DNA of 56,887 bases from Acidobacteriota bacterium (GTDB lineage Bacteria > Acidobacteriota > Terriglobia > Terriglobales > Acidobacteriaceae): assembly GCA_003225495.1 (NCBI GenBank), contig QIAJ01000091.1, forward strand, positions 1 to 56,887. Reading direction: 5' to 3'. The notes under the pieces are model-generated. The model did not search any database. It was not told where the DNA came from and saw only the letters and a program-made list of their open reading frames with translations. The translations under genes were made by a program, and so were the position numbers. Of the stretch, positions 35,344 to 43,485 are shown in pieces. Position 1 is the first letter of the stretch; the number at the start of each line of letters is the position of its first letter.

Positions 35344-35805
35344 ATGAAGTGTCTGTGTGCGGGAGCATTGATTCTGGTTTGTGCCATCGTGGCCGGCGCT
35401 CAGGCGCCGAATCACGATTCGAAGGCGGATCGCAGCATGATCATCGCGCTCGAAAATGCCTGGAACCAGGCCCAGATTCATCACGATGGAGAAGCCTTGA
35501 ACCGCCTTGTCACGGATATGTTCGTCTACACCGACTGGGACGGAACGGTTCTCAACAAGGCAAAATTCATCTCCGACAGCAAAGATCCTGCAACGGAGAT
35601 GTCGCTCGTGGCCAATGATGACGTGCACGTGTACTTCTATCCCGGAGTCGCGATTGTGACCGGGGCATACCACGCCAAAGGAACGAGTCAGGGTAAGGCC
35701 TTCGACCATTATGGCCGCTTCACGGACACCTGGATTCCATCCGATGGGCAATGGCGGTGCGTCGCCAGCCACACCAATCTCACCAGGAAGCCGGGCGCGC
35801 ACTAG
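35344..35805 (+). CDS. Exported NTF2-like (DUF4440/SnoaL-type) protein
   Basis: Start ATG 35344 (MKCLCAGALILVCAIVAGAQA) gives a signal peptide with cleavage near AGAQA. The mature part, about 130 aa, has the cone-shaped NTF2-like fold pattern: an initial helix IIALENAWNQAQIHHDGEAL, FVYTDWDGTVLNKAKFISD, then strands VHVYFYPGVAIVTGAYHAKG and the final FTDTWIPSDGQWRCVASHTN. Proteins of this family bind small ligands or act as isomerases; many are of unknown role. Confidence 0.87.
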   Translation: MKCLCAGALILVCAIVAGAQAPNHDSKADRSMIIALENAWNQAQIHHDGEALNRLVTDMFVYTDWDGTVLNKAKFISDSKDPATEMSLVANDDVHVYFYPGVAIVTGAYHAKGTSQGKAFDHYGRFTDTWIPSDGQWRCVASHTNLTRKPGAH

Positions 35806-36069
35806 CTTCGCAGCTGCTAAAGAGGCCGAAATTCTATGGACCTCTAACTTCCAGTTGTAAACATTTTTAGGCCACCACATCGAGTGACGCTGCGCAGCCA
35901 GCATCTCTTACGATTTCTTCTCCCGCTTGTCGTTCTTTCCTTCCGATTTGCGATATCTCGGGTAGCGACCAATAGTTCAAACCCGGCATAACGCGCGTAG
36001 GAGCAAAGGCGCGCATTACGGTGAACGACTGGCCCATTCGAATGAAGTGAAAGACTAGGAGATATTGTC

Positions 36070-36891
36070 GTGAAAAAACTTGTCACTGTTAGTGTCATTG
36101 CCCTTGGCGTCCTGATTCTGTCTGCGCTCAGCTTCGCGCAAGATTCGAAATCGAAAACTGCCGATCCCAATGCTCCCCAGCCGAGCATTAATTGCTTATT
36201 TACTTTCACAGGAGGAGCCCAGAATACCTTCCTGAGATATTGCGTGACCGATGGCGGCAACATTCTCGGACTCGAAAGCCCACAAGGCCACTTTCTGGTT
36301 CCCGACAACCGGGAAGGCTATGGCATCTGTGACGAGGGCACCGGGGTCTCCTACTTCGACTACGGAGCTTTTGGCGCCAGTTCAAACTGGGGCCCGGTCA
36401 ACGTCGTGTCGCACTCCGCAAAGTCAGTCAAAATGACGCGCAATACCAGCGACGGAATCTGGACGCTGACGCAGACCTTCACTCTGATTGCCGGTACCAC
36501 CCCAATGGTGAAGAACGTCATGACCCTCAAGAACAATACAGCCGCTTCCCGGCTTGCCTTTCTCTTGCGGTACGCGGACACGGACATTGATGGCGATGTC
36601 AGCAACAACCTCGATGCAACCAATGAAAGCGCATCTTCGTGGAATTCTGTCTCCACTCCCAACGAGAATGCGACAGCTCATGGTCTGATGCTGCAGAATG
36701 TTGGCATAGCCCGAGTGACGCATCAGGCACTGGCTCAGAACACCCCCTCCGGCCCGAACCCGTGCAATCCGTTTGCAGTGTTCCCGCAGGCGCCCCTGGT
36801 GCAGGTCGATGGATCAATCGCGCTCATCTACCAGGCATTTGTGGGTGGAGGCACGTCGGCCATTGCGACGATTGGATACCGCGGTTTCTAA
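36070..36891 (+). CDS. Secreted protein of unknown function, 273 aa
   Basis: GTG at 36070 is preceded by AGGAG. A signal peptide (VTVSVIALGVLILSALSFAQ) is followed by a beta-rich domain with four Cys in the mature part, INCLFTFTGGAQNTF, RYCVTDGGNILGLESPQGHF, GYGICDEGTGVSYFDYG, and WTLTQTFTLIAGTTPMVKNVMTLKN. An acidic D-rich loop, RYADTDIDGDVSNN, could bind calcium. I know no named family. It is followed by a strong terminator and stands alone. Confidence 0.8.
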   Translation: MKKLVTVSVIALGVLILSALSFAQDSKSKTADPNAPQPSINCLFTFTGGAQNTFLRYCVTDGGNILGLESPQGHFLVPDNREGYGICDEGTGVSYFDYGAFGASSNWGPVNVVSHSAKSVKMTRNTSDGIWTLTQTFTLIAGTTPMVKNVMTLKNNTAASRLAFLLRYADTDIDGDVSNNLDATNESASSWNSVSTPNENATAHGLMLQNVGIARVTHQALAQNTPSGPNPCNPFAVFPQAPLVQVDGSIALIYQAFVGGGTSAIATIGYRGF

Positions 36892-36913
36892 TATCGCAGT
36901 CTATTCGGAAGTC

Positions 36914-36940
36914 ACCGGCCTCCTGCGAGGCCGGTTTTTT
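36914..36940 (+). terminator. Rho-independent terminator
   Basis: ACCGGCCTC (36914-36922), loop CTGC, GAGGCCGGT (36927-36935), then TTTTTC. A perfect 9-bp stem just after the 273-aa secreted protein gene. Confidence 0.92.
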
Positions 36941-37039
36941 CTGGGGGTCACGAGCCTGCACCTGACGAATGCAGATCCGCCAGCGACGAGACTCAGCGGG
37001 GCGCGCCAGTGAGCGGATCGATGATAAAGTTACAAGAAC

Positions 37040-37116
37040 GGCTCCGTAGCTCAATTGGATAGAGCATCAGACTTCGGATCTGAGGGTTGGGGGTTCGAGT
37101 CCCTCCGGGGTCGCCA
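37040..37116 (+). tRNA. tRNA-Arg (TCG)
   Basis: Acceptor GGCTCCG/CGGGGTC (two G:T wobbles), D-arm GCTC-AATTGGATA-GAGC, anticodon stem-loop TCAGA-CTTCGGA-TCTGA with anticodon TCG, T-arm GGGGG-TTCGAGT-CCCTC, discriminator G, encoded CCA. The 3' half (37078-37116) is repeated at 38046-38084, as expected of a tRNA used as an integration target. Confidence 0.93.
37078..37116 (+). repeat. Direct repeat, left copy: tRNA-Arg 3' half (attL-like)
   Basis: Thirty-nine bases from the anticodon stem to CCA, 37 of them identical to 38046-38084. The two differences are T to C and G to A in the variable region/T-stem. Confidence 0.85.
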
Positions 37117-37266
37117 TTCGTGAACAGTTGTCCTCTGTCACGCGGCGCCTCCGTCTTCAATTACTCGAGCGGACCGCGCAACTCGTCCACCGTCTCCACG
37201 TCGTAGACATCCATGACACTCTGGTTTTTTCAATAAGCTAAGCAGGGAACGTTTCGTGATTGTGAA

Positions 37267-37578
37267 TTGAGTGGCCGAGAATCTACTGCACAGAAAGTCT
37301 TTGCGTGTGTTGTTTGCATCTTCGGATTCCTCACAGCAATTGCGAACATTGGGACTTCGCTGTACTACCTTGCTGTGATGCCTCGCCTACCCGAACCAGT
37401 GACCGGAAGAATTTATCTCGCTGGAGTCGCCTTCAATACCGGCGTTTACGTCAACAAAGGCGAGTTTGCTTGGCTGAATTTTCTCCACTACGACATGATC
37501 TGCGTAGTTGGCATATCGGTTGTTCTTTTGGCGATTTTTGTCATCATACCCAAAGCCCGACGTAAAGGGCGCTTGTGA
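37267..37578 (+). CDS. Small two-span membrane protein, 103 aa
   Basis: Inside the putative island. Two hydrophobic helices are visible (VFACVVCIFGFLTAIANIGTS and MICVVGISVVLLAIFVIIP) with a polar loop containing PRLPEPVTGRIYLAG, and a basic tail KARRKGRL. The only good start is TTG 37267, so the true start is uncertain. No family recognised. Confidence 0.5.
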   Translation: MSGRESTAQKVFACVVCIFGFLTAIANIGTSLYYLAVMPRLPEPVTGRIYLAGVAFNTGVYVNKGEFAWLNFLHYDMICVVGISVVLLAIFVIIPKARRKGRL

Positions 37579-37657
37579 ACACTCCCCTTCTGCAAATCTG
37601 AACTGTCCTCTTTGCTGACGTATACAGCGATTTCACTCATTGATCAAGCGAAGCAGA

Positions 37658-37969
37658 CTATCGGCGAAGGAAAACGTAACGAATCAGGACGGCCGAAAAT
37701 ACGTAGTAGCACCCAAACAGGAATGGTTCCGCGATGAGCCACTGTTTGGCGTCGCCCCGGCCGTTAGACCTTCGCAGCAAGTACGCTCCCGTAGTAGATG
37801 CAACGCAGACTAGTACACCTGCAACCGCAAGCCACAGAATATTGCGCGTTGCGATTACGAGCAAACCTGCAAACCACGGCAAAAGCCCGGAGAAGAGCGC
37901 TAGAAGCATGGAGCTTGTGGATTTCGACGACTTAATCTGGTTCATCATTCTGTCGGTGAATGATGACAC
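37658..37969 (-). CDS. Small membrane protein, 103 aa
   Basis: Inside the putative island, convergent with the 37267 gene. Three hydrophobic segments: SMLLALFSGLLPWFAGLLVIA, ILWLAVAGVLVCVASTTGAY and FLFGCYYVFSAVLIRYVF, with a basic loop RRSNGRGDAKQW and a basic end RR. I know no family and see no ribosome site that decides the start. Confidence 0.5.
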   Translation of the reverse strand: MSSFTDRMMNQIKSSKSTSSMLLALFSGLLPWFAGLLVIATRNILWLAVAGVLVCVASTTGAYLLRRSNGRGDAKQWLIAEPFLFGCYYVFSAVLIRYVFLRR

Positions 37970-38045
37970 TTGGCGGCCCTAACTGTCGACCTGGCCGACC
38001 GCTGTAGAGTCAATGGTTTAAGCGTTTGTCAAAGTACCGTTCTGT

Positions 38046-38084
38046 ATCTGAGGGTCGAGGGTTCGAGTCCCTCCGGGGTCGCCA
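38046..38084 (+). repeat. Direct repeat, right copy: orphan tRNA-Arg 3' half (attR-like)
   Basis: Matches 37078-37116 at 37 of 39 positions including CCA. Upstream of it there is no tRNA 5' half, so it is not a second tRNA gene. Confidence 0.85.
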
Positions 38085-38205
38085 CATCAACAACTTGCAG
38101 CGGCCTTCATAACATCGCATAACGTTCGGCGGACCGGATCTGCAAGATCCGCTGCGTCGACGTGTATGTACACGTCCATCGGTGGCGCAGGTCGAAGGGT
38201 GAGGG

Positions 38206-38367
38206 TCACGCGCACTTACGGTGATGAGGGTTAAGCGCAACCACGAGATCAGCGATGGATGCTCCTGAGTCTATCAACACAATCAGATCGTCGATGGTTA
38301 TTCCGTGGACTTCGGCCAGCAGGATCAGCTTCTCCACCGCGTTCTCAAGCGCAGTTCGTTCTGCCAT
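38206..38367 (-). CDS. Small acidic helical protein, 53 aa
   Basis: ATG at 38367 with GAGGAAAG upstream. The product starts MAERTALENAVEKLILLAEV and continues HGITIDDLIVLIDSGASIAD then LVVALNPHHRKCA. It has regular amphipathic helices of Leu, Ile, Val and acidic residues, an unlikely composition for a random frame. It begins 9 nt after the stop of the 38377-38639 gene and is probably co-translated with it. No function known. Confidence 0.6.
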   Translation of the reverse strand: MAERTALENAVEKLILLAEVHGITIDDLIVLIDSGASIADLVVALNPHHRKCA

Positions 38368-38376
38368 ACACTTTCC

Positions 38377-38639
38377 TCAACCTATTCTCTGACGCGGCTC
38401 GCCGAACGGCTGCACTCGACGTTGGTGCTCCTGGTGAAGGACTCGCAAGCCGTTCAGGGCGTCGGTGAGCTCTTGACTCTCGTGATAGTCGCGAGCTTTC
38501 GTGACCGTCTCCGCGACCTTGTTTAGAATCGCGTTGCGAGCTTCAGTGATTCGCTGCGGTAGCTTTGCGGGATCCAGTTCAACTACTGCAAGTTGGTAGA
38601 GCTCTTTCCAATCCGAGGGGGGGCGCCGTCGGTGCTCAT
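38377..38639 (-). CDS. Small helical protein of the E-L-D-P-A-K type, frame broken at a C7 tract near the start
   Basis: The conserved frame reads PPSDWKELYQLAVVELDPAK and continues LPQRITEARNAILNKVAETV, in line with the DPEK family found three more times in this window. The natural start ATG 38639 (MSTDGAP), behind GAGGGATTTT, is in a different frame. The two frames meet at a run of seven C on the minus strand (38617-38623); eight C would give MSTDGAPPSDWKELY. So the gene is either phase-variable by slippage, mutated, or affected by a sequencing error. Otherwise it would have to start at a GTG far upstream (VVSRT...). It overlaps nothing and precedes the 53-aa gene. Confidence 0.6.
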
Positions 38640-38850
38640 AAAATCCCTCAACGAGGAGTAGAATTATTGTCCTCGAAACCACCGACAATTGTATGCACGC
38701 TGGCGCACGCAGTTGAGTGCCGCACCGGATGCGAAGTGCCGGAAAACTAAGATCTCCAACCTTGCACCGGTGTCTCGGTTCCATCCGAGTTCGCTGCGAA
38801 AACCCGATAATCGAACACAGTTTGCGCGTTTCGGGAGATTCGCGCTTCGA

Positions 38851-39609
38851 TCACACGCGTTCCTTATTTTTCCAGGTCGCCGGGTGGAGGACTACGGTCT
38901 GTCCGACTCTCAGCTGACCGGTGCGCGTGACTGCGCCGTAGATTCCGGCAGTGTTCTGGTTCGTACTAACGACCGCCTTGAGCATTTCTGGAGCAGGACT
39001 TGCTGAGTCGGGATCAAGATTGACCATCGAGCAGCGGACATCGCGCATGGTGACGGTAATCGCGGGGGAGTCGTCCCCCTCGCCGAATGAAAGCACGCCG
39101 CCTACCCACTTGTCCTCCTGAAAGGGGGCGGATCGCAGCGAACGAACCACAATATTTGGGCGAAATCGTCGCACGTCGGGGCTGCGTCCTGCTAATCGCG
39201 CGATCTCGACGACAGTGTCGGAGGCGATCACGGAGATGCTCGCTTCGTCGAAGATGCCGTGATTCAACTGCATCATCTGGACAGGAGCTCCGTAGCGACG
39301 TCCGACTTCGGCGGCTAACTCCTCCCCGAATACGGGCAGATCTTCGCCATCCGGCGTGCGAATGTGCGTGACAAGATCTTTCTGAGCGCCTTCACGGCGG
39401 TGCGGAGTGAACAGGACTAGGGCGGGAAGCGTGCCGGCTGTTAGCCATGGGAACCCGCTGCGGTCATCAATCCCAATCCGCCGGAATGCCAGGCGCCTGT
39501 CCCCCTCGAGGCCATGCCAGCCCAGGTGGGCGATGTCGAGTTGTTCGCCTGCCATCGACTTCACGGGATACCGGAAGATGGCCTCCACGTGTCCGATTTC
39601 TATGAGCAT
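38851..39609 (-). CDS. MOSC domain protein (MOSC N-terminal beta-barrel plus MOSC)
   Basis: From ATG 39609 the product (252 aa) begins IGHVEAIFRYPVKSMAGEQL, the typical MOSC_N strand, then DIAHLGWHGLEGDRRLAFR. The MOSC core carries RFRPNIVVRS, EDKWVGGVLSFG and the conserved Cys in VTMRDVRCSMVNLDPD. It closes with GIYGAVTRTGQLRVGQTVVL. MOSC proteins bind molybdenum cofactor or carry sulfur for its maturation, or act in N-hydroxylated base reduction. Sits alone; the window's other Mo-cofactor protein is the XdhC family gene 33 kb away. Confidence 0.92.
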   Translation of the reverse strand: MLIEIGHVEAIFRYPVKSMAGEQLDIAHLGWHGLEGDRRLAFRRIGIDDRSGFPWLTAGTLPALVLFTPHRREGAQKDLVTHIRTPDGEDLPVFGEELAAEVGRRYGAPVQMMQLNHGIFDEASISVIASDTVVEIARLAGRSPDVRRFRPNIVVRSLRSAPFQEDKWVGGVLSFGEGDDSPAITVTMRDVRCSMVNLDPDSASPAPEMLKAVVSTNQNTAGIYGAVTRTGQLRVGQTVVLHPATWKNKERV

Positions 39610-39678
39610 GCTCGCGCAACCTCTGTCAGAACAGACCTCATCCGGCAATCTATCGTAAGATGAACCCAGGGCGTGCCC

Positions 39679-39822
39679 ATGGAAACCTTCTTCAAGATTC
39701 TCGCTCCACTGCTGGCGACGATGTTCGTGATTGGGGCGGCGGGATGTGTGATTGTGATTCCGGTAGTGGCGGTCAAACTGTTCAGCGTGCTCCTGGAGCC
39801 GGACACGCCCGACGAGCAGTAG
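39679..39822 (+). CDS. Small single-span membrane protein, 47 aa
   Basis: ATG 39679 (METFFKILAPLLATMFVIGA) continues AGCVIVIPVVAVKLFSVLLE and ends PDTPDEQ. One or two tightly packed hydrophobic segments with a Gly-Cys and a short acidic tail. Composition is clearly membrane-protein-like; no ribosome site is obvious and no family is known to me. It is divergent from the MOSC gene. Confidence 0.5.
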   Translation: METFFKILAPLLATMFVIGAAGCVIVIPVVAVKLFSVLLEPDTPDEQ

Positions 39823-39840
39823 CGGCGCTACTCGCCAGTA

Positions 39841-40152
39841 CTACCGCGGATGAATGGCGGGAGGGCCGCCGATTCCGTTACCTGCAGATTCCTTCGACTC
39901 TCTCATCTCTAAATCTCTCTGGCGCGCATCGGTGGCCTGGGCAGGATCCATGCCGGCGCGCAAACCTGTCTTTTCCAGGAAGAATCGCCAGCCTTCGTGG
40001 GCGTCCGGCGAACTCTGACGGTTCTGGTATTCACGCATGACGGCTTCGGCATTTTGCCGGCCTTGAATGACTTCAACCACTCCAGCGGAGACGTAGGTTC
40101 GAATGTTGTGGCGGATGAGGACGTAGGAAGATTTCGAGTCGTCGTGGGTCAG
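39841..40152 (-). CDS. Small conserved-looking protein, possible CTG start, 103 aa
   Basis: The first standard start is GTG 40080, but the frame stays protein-like above it: HDDSKSSYVLIRHNIRTYVS, then AGVVEVIQGRQNAEAVMREY. No ATG, GTG or TTG lies between the upstream TAA and 40080. A CTG at 40152 has GGAGAG 4 nt upstream and would give LTHDDSKSSY at the N-terminus. Downstream it continues SPDAHEGWRFFLEKTGLRAG and MDPAQATDARQRDLEMRES, ending in a Pro/Gly tail. Function unknown. Confidence 0.5.
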   Translation of the reverse strand: MTHDDSKSSYVLIRHNIRTYVSAGVVEVIQGRQNAEAVMREYQNRQSSPDAHEGWRFFLEKTGLRAGMDPAQATDARQRDLEMRESKESAGNGIGGPPAIHPR

Positions 40153-40203
40153 AGAACTCTCCGTGATGCGGTTGGATTTTGGTTAATCTAAAGATCGCGC
40201 AGG

Positions 40204-40240
40204 GTGCCCGTCCTGGACCTTCCAGTTTTCGGACGGGCAC
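40204..40240 (-). terminator. Hairpin downstream of the cold-shock gene
   Basis: GTGCCCGTCC (40204-40213) and GGACGGGCAC (40231-40240) pair perfectly over 10 bp; the loop contains a smaller CTGGA/TCCAG hairpin. No T-run follows on the minus strand, so it may stabilise the mRNA 3' end more than terminate. Confidence 0.45.
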
Positions 40241-40263
40241 ACGCTGCGTGCGAGAGTCTGCGC

Positions 40264-40467
40264 CTAGAGCGGGCGGACATTCTCAGCTTGCCAGCCTTTG
40301 GGCCCCTTGGTTACGTCGAACTCCACCGTCTGGCCCTCCTGGAGGCTCTTGAAGCCGCCTGCCTGGATTGCCGAGAAGTGCACAAATACATCTTCGCCAG
40401 TCTGACGGCTGATAAAGCCGTAGCCTTTAGCATCGTTAAACCACTTTACTGTTCCTTGTTCTGCCAT
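40264..40467 (-). CDS. Cold-shock protein (CspA family)
   Basis: A 67-aa single OB-fold. RNP1 (KGYGFISRQ) and RNP2 (DVFVHFSAI) are intact, as are the opening [14 protein letters not shown] and the closing [17 protein letters not shown]. Csps bind single-stranded RNA and melt secondary structure at low temperature. About 170 bases of non-coding leader lie upstream before the kinase gene's stop, which would allow the long structured 5' UTR typical of the family. Confidence 0.97.
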   Translation of the reverse strand: MAEQGTVKWFNDAKGYGFISRQTGEDVFVHFSAIQAGGFKSLQEGQTVEFDVTKGPKGWQAENVRPL

Positions 40468-40651
40468 TTGGTTCGGGTGTTCCTTTCGATCGATTTACGC
40501 TGGAAGGGATTCGGAAATAACGAGGGCAGGCGCTAGCTGGTTGGCACGAGGCTGCTCTACAACCGACTCTGTTCAGACGCTCCACAACCATATCAGAAAA
40601 AGCCAGTTAAAGCCATAGCAATGAAGAGGACTGGTTACCCCCAAACCGGAC

Positions 40652-43321
40652 TTACCGCGTGGCAGCGGGCGCTTCCACTCCCGAAACGCCATCCGCCACG
40701 ACTAAGCTGCGCGACGGTTGCGTGTAAGAGACCACGATTTTCTGGCCGTCGGGGGTAATGTGAAAGGTCTCGATGGCGAGATCGGGGGAGGCCGGTACCA
40801 GCGTTTTTACGGCCGCTCCCGCGGTAGATGGAAAATTCTGGCGAACGATCTGCTGCCCTTTTTCGCTGATATAGACGATAGATTTGCCGTCCCCGGAAAA
40901 TCGGCCCCGCTGGCCGCGGGCTTCAAACTCAACGGGCCCGCCGTCGGCAAGCCGGACTACTCGGATTTTGGCGCGGAGCGCGCTGCTCACGATGTGATAA
41001 AGAGCATACTTGCCGTCGGGACTTACATCCGGCCACGCGATCCCCCCTGACACGACCAAGGTAGTATTTGTGCCATCAAAATGGGTTTTGTAGAGGCCGG
41101 GATGCGCGGGGTTGCCGGAGGCATAGACCACCCATCCATCCGATGTTGCCACGGGATTCTCGGCGTCATATCCATCCTGTGTGACCTGCCGAGGTGAGCT
41201 GCCATCGCGCTCGGCGGTCCAGATTTCAAAGGGGCCGCTGCGATTGGAACTCCAGAGCAGATGTTTGCCGTCGGCGGTAACGAATGGATCCCAGTCCGAA
41301 GCGGGATGATCGGTAAGCCTGCGCACAGAGTTCGACTTGGTCGAAACTTCCCACAGATCCACGTCGCCACTGCGGGAGGAAGAGAAAATCACCGATTCGC
41401 CATCGGGAGAGTAGTAAGGCTGCCGGTCGATACTATTGCCGCGTGTGAGCCAATGACCTTCCGGCGGCGCTCCCGGCGCGCTCGAAAATTCCTTCAGACT
41501 ATTGCGCTGGGTGAGCGAGTCGAAGATCAGTCGGCCCGACCCGGCTATTTCGATTCGTGATACAGGCGCCTGCACTCCAAACAACGTCCGAACCTTTCCG
41601 CTCCGCACGTCCTGCATCAGCACGTGCCCTGCGGATCCGACCGTCGTCGTAAGCGCGCCGCCTGAGTCCGCGGCGGATTCCGGCAATTCGTAGATCAAAC
41701 TTTGGCTTCCGTTAGTCCAAGCCGCCGCCGAAAGTTCTCCGCCCAGTAACGGACACCTCAGTTCCCGAACGGTTTGCCCATCGGCAGAGACGAGGATCAC
41801 CTCGCGGGCGGGAGTGCCAACGCTTCCCGCGCGCTGCTGCACCAGCGCGATCGTGCTGCCATCCGGAGACCAGGCAGGAGCACGCAGCGTCTGATTTTCA
41901 AAATGATGAACGACGCGCGAAGTTCCATCCTGGACCGAAGCGATCCCGAGATTCGAAGCGATTTTCGGGCCGTCGGTTTCATAGCGGAGAAAAGCAATCT
42001 CGCGCCCGTCCGGCGACCAGCCTGCATGGTCGACGTTGTCGAGAATCCTGCGCGGTTCTCCGCCGAGCGAGGGCACGCGATAGGCCGCGCGGTTGTGAGT
42101 GAAAAGAATCCAGGCCCCATCCGACGAGAAGCGCGGCGAATCATCATCAGGCCCTGGTGTGAGGACGGTCTCGCTGCCACTCTCAAGCTGCTTGAGCCAG
42201 ACGCGCAGCGTGCCATCGCGTCCGGAGATGAAGGCGACGGTCCGTCCGTCGGGCGAGATGCTGGGTGCAAAGTCATTGCCGGAGAATGTGAGATAGCGCA
42301 GCGTGGCCGAGGTCTCCTGCGCTGGCGGCCGCAACCAATACATCAGCGCTCCCCCGAGCATCAGCCCCGCCAGAGCTATGAGCACAGGCGTCATCCATTT
42401 CGGACGCTGCGCACTGGGCGCCGCCTGCGCAATCTGCGCGGAAGTGGTAGCTTCCGACAGATGATCGCGGATACTCTGCAAATCGCGCGCGAGGTCGCGG
42501 GTTGAGGTGTAACGGTCTTCGGGATCTTTAGCGAGACAGCGCTCGATGATCCAGCGCAGCGGCGTAGGGGTTTTAGGATTCGCATCCGCGACCGGCTGGG
42601 GATCGTCTTCGATAATCGCCGTCAGCGTCTGCGCCGTGCTCGCGCCTTTGAAGGGCTGCCTGCCCGCGACCATTTCATACAACATCGAGCCAAATGAAAA
42701 AATGTCCGAGCGGTAGTCAACGTTCCCGCCGCGCGCCTGCTCCGGAGACATATACCCAGCAGTCCCCATCATCATGCCAGGATGGGTGCCCGGCACTGCG
42801 AGCGTCATTGTCTCCGAGGAGCTGTCTGAGCCATTGACTGAAGGCAGCAGCTTCGCCAGCCCGAAGTCGAGAATCTTCACAAAGCCGTCGCGCGATACCA
42901 TCACATTTTCCGGCTTCAGGTCGCGATGAACGATTCCCGCCGCATGCGCCTTCGCCAGCCCGTCGGCGATCTGGGTGGCAATGTGGAGAGTTCTCTTGAT
43001 CGGAATCGGGCCCGCCTCAAGGAGCGCGCGCAAAGTCTTGCCGTCGACTAGTTCCATCGCGATGTAGGCGGTTGAATTCTCGCGCCCGACATCGTAGATC
43101 GAAATGATGTTGGGATGATTGAGCGCCGACGCCGCGCGCGCCTCCTGCTCGAACCGCCTCAGCCGCTCCGGATCCAGCGCCGAAGCCGAAGCCAGAACTT
43201 TGATCGCCACCTGCCGTCCGAGACTGCTCTGCGTGGCGGAGTACACCTCTCCCATCCCACCCGCGCCCAGCGGAGACTGGATTTCGTAAGGTCCAAATTT
43301 TGAGCCGGAGGTGAGAGACAT
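40652..43321 (-). CDS. Transmembrane Ser/Thr protein kinase with PD40/TolB-like beta-propeller
   Basis: An 889-aa eukaryotic-type kinase. The N-terminal kinase domain has the G-loop GAGGMGEVY, Lys41 in VAIKVL, the catalytic HRDLKPEN (Asp134), DFG 152-154, and the APE-type GYMSPEQARG. A juxtamembrane segment leads to one transmembrane helix (about 314-332, VLIALAGLMLGGALMYWL). The outside part consists of PD40 blades: APSISPDGRTVAFISGRDG, SPRFSSDGAWILF, HAGWSPDGREIAF, QPYYSPDGESVIFSSSR and others, probably a six-blade propeller. This combination is very common in acidobacteria. The propeller likely senses a periplasmic ligand or protein. Confidence 0.96.
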   Translation of the reverse strand: MSLTSGSKFGPYEIQSPLGAGGMGEVYSATQSSLGRQVAIKVLASASALDPERLRRFEQEARAASALNHPNIISIYDVGRENSTAYIAMELVDGKTLRALLEAGPIPIKRTLHIATQIADGLAKAHAAGIVHRDLKPENVMVSRDGFVKILDFGLAKLLPSVNGSDSSSETMTLAVPGTHPGMMMGTAGYMSPEQARGGNVDYRSDIFSFGSMLYEMVAGRQPFKGASTAQTLTAIIEDDPQPVADANPKTPTPLRWIIERCLAKDPEDRYTSTRDLARDLQSIRDHLSEATTSAQIAQAAPSAQRPKWMTPVLIALAGLMLGGALMYWLRPPAQETSATLRYLTFSGNDFAPSISPDGRTVAFISGRDGTLRVWLKQLESGSETVLTPGPDDDSPRFSSDGAWILFTHNRAAYRVPSLGGEPRRILDNVDHAGWSPDGREIAFLRYETDGPKIASNLGIASVQDGTSRVVHHFENQTLRAPAWSPDGSTIALVQQRAGSVGTPAREVILVSADGQTVRELRCPLLGGELSAAAWTNGSQSLIYELPESAADSGGALTTTVGSAGHVLMQDVRSGKVRTLFGVQAPVSRIEIAGSGRLIFDSLTQRNSLKEFSSAPGAPPEGHWLTRGNSIDRQPYYSPDGESVIFSSSRSGDVDLWEVSTKSNSVRRLTDHPASDWDPFVTADGKHLLWSSNRSGPFEIWTAERDGSSPRQVTQDGYDAENPVATSDGWVVYASGNPAHPGLYKTHFDGTNTTLVVSGGIAWPDVSPDGKYALYHIVSSALRAKIRVVRLADGGPVEFEARGQRGRFSGDGKSIVYISEKGQQIVRQNFPSTAGAAVKTLVPASPDLAIETFHITPDGQKIVVSYTQPSRSLVVADGVSGVEAPAATR

Positions 43322-43485
43322 GCTTCGGTATGGATTATAGCGGGGAGAGGAAGGAGAACGGATTCGGAGCTCCGTTATCTCGAAACCGGTCCTAGGGCGA
43401 GAAAAGCCGGTTGCGACCGCGGAGTCTAGCGGGGAATCAGAAATAGCTACGTTTCAGGAGCAATGACGCTCGGCCGGCTCTACGT

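Larger units (their letters stand above)
37117..38084. mobile_element. Candidate mini genomic island at tRNA-Arg, 968 bp unit
   Basis: The segment lies between the tRNA-Arg gene and a second copy of its 3' half, the hallmark of site-specific integration into a tRNA. It carries two small membrane-protein genes and no recombinase, so it is a remnant or was mobilised in trans. Near the left end a minus-strand fragment reads VMDVYDVETVDELRGPLE then stop (about 37160-37215), possibly the tail of a gene cut off by the event. Confidence 0.6.

Noticed and set aside
38010-38240. Minus-strand frame with RDSNPRPSDTE
   Set aside because: Antisense of the duplicated tRNA-Arg 3' half; same class of false protein.
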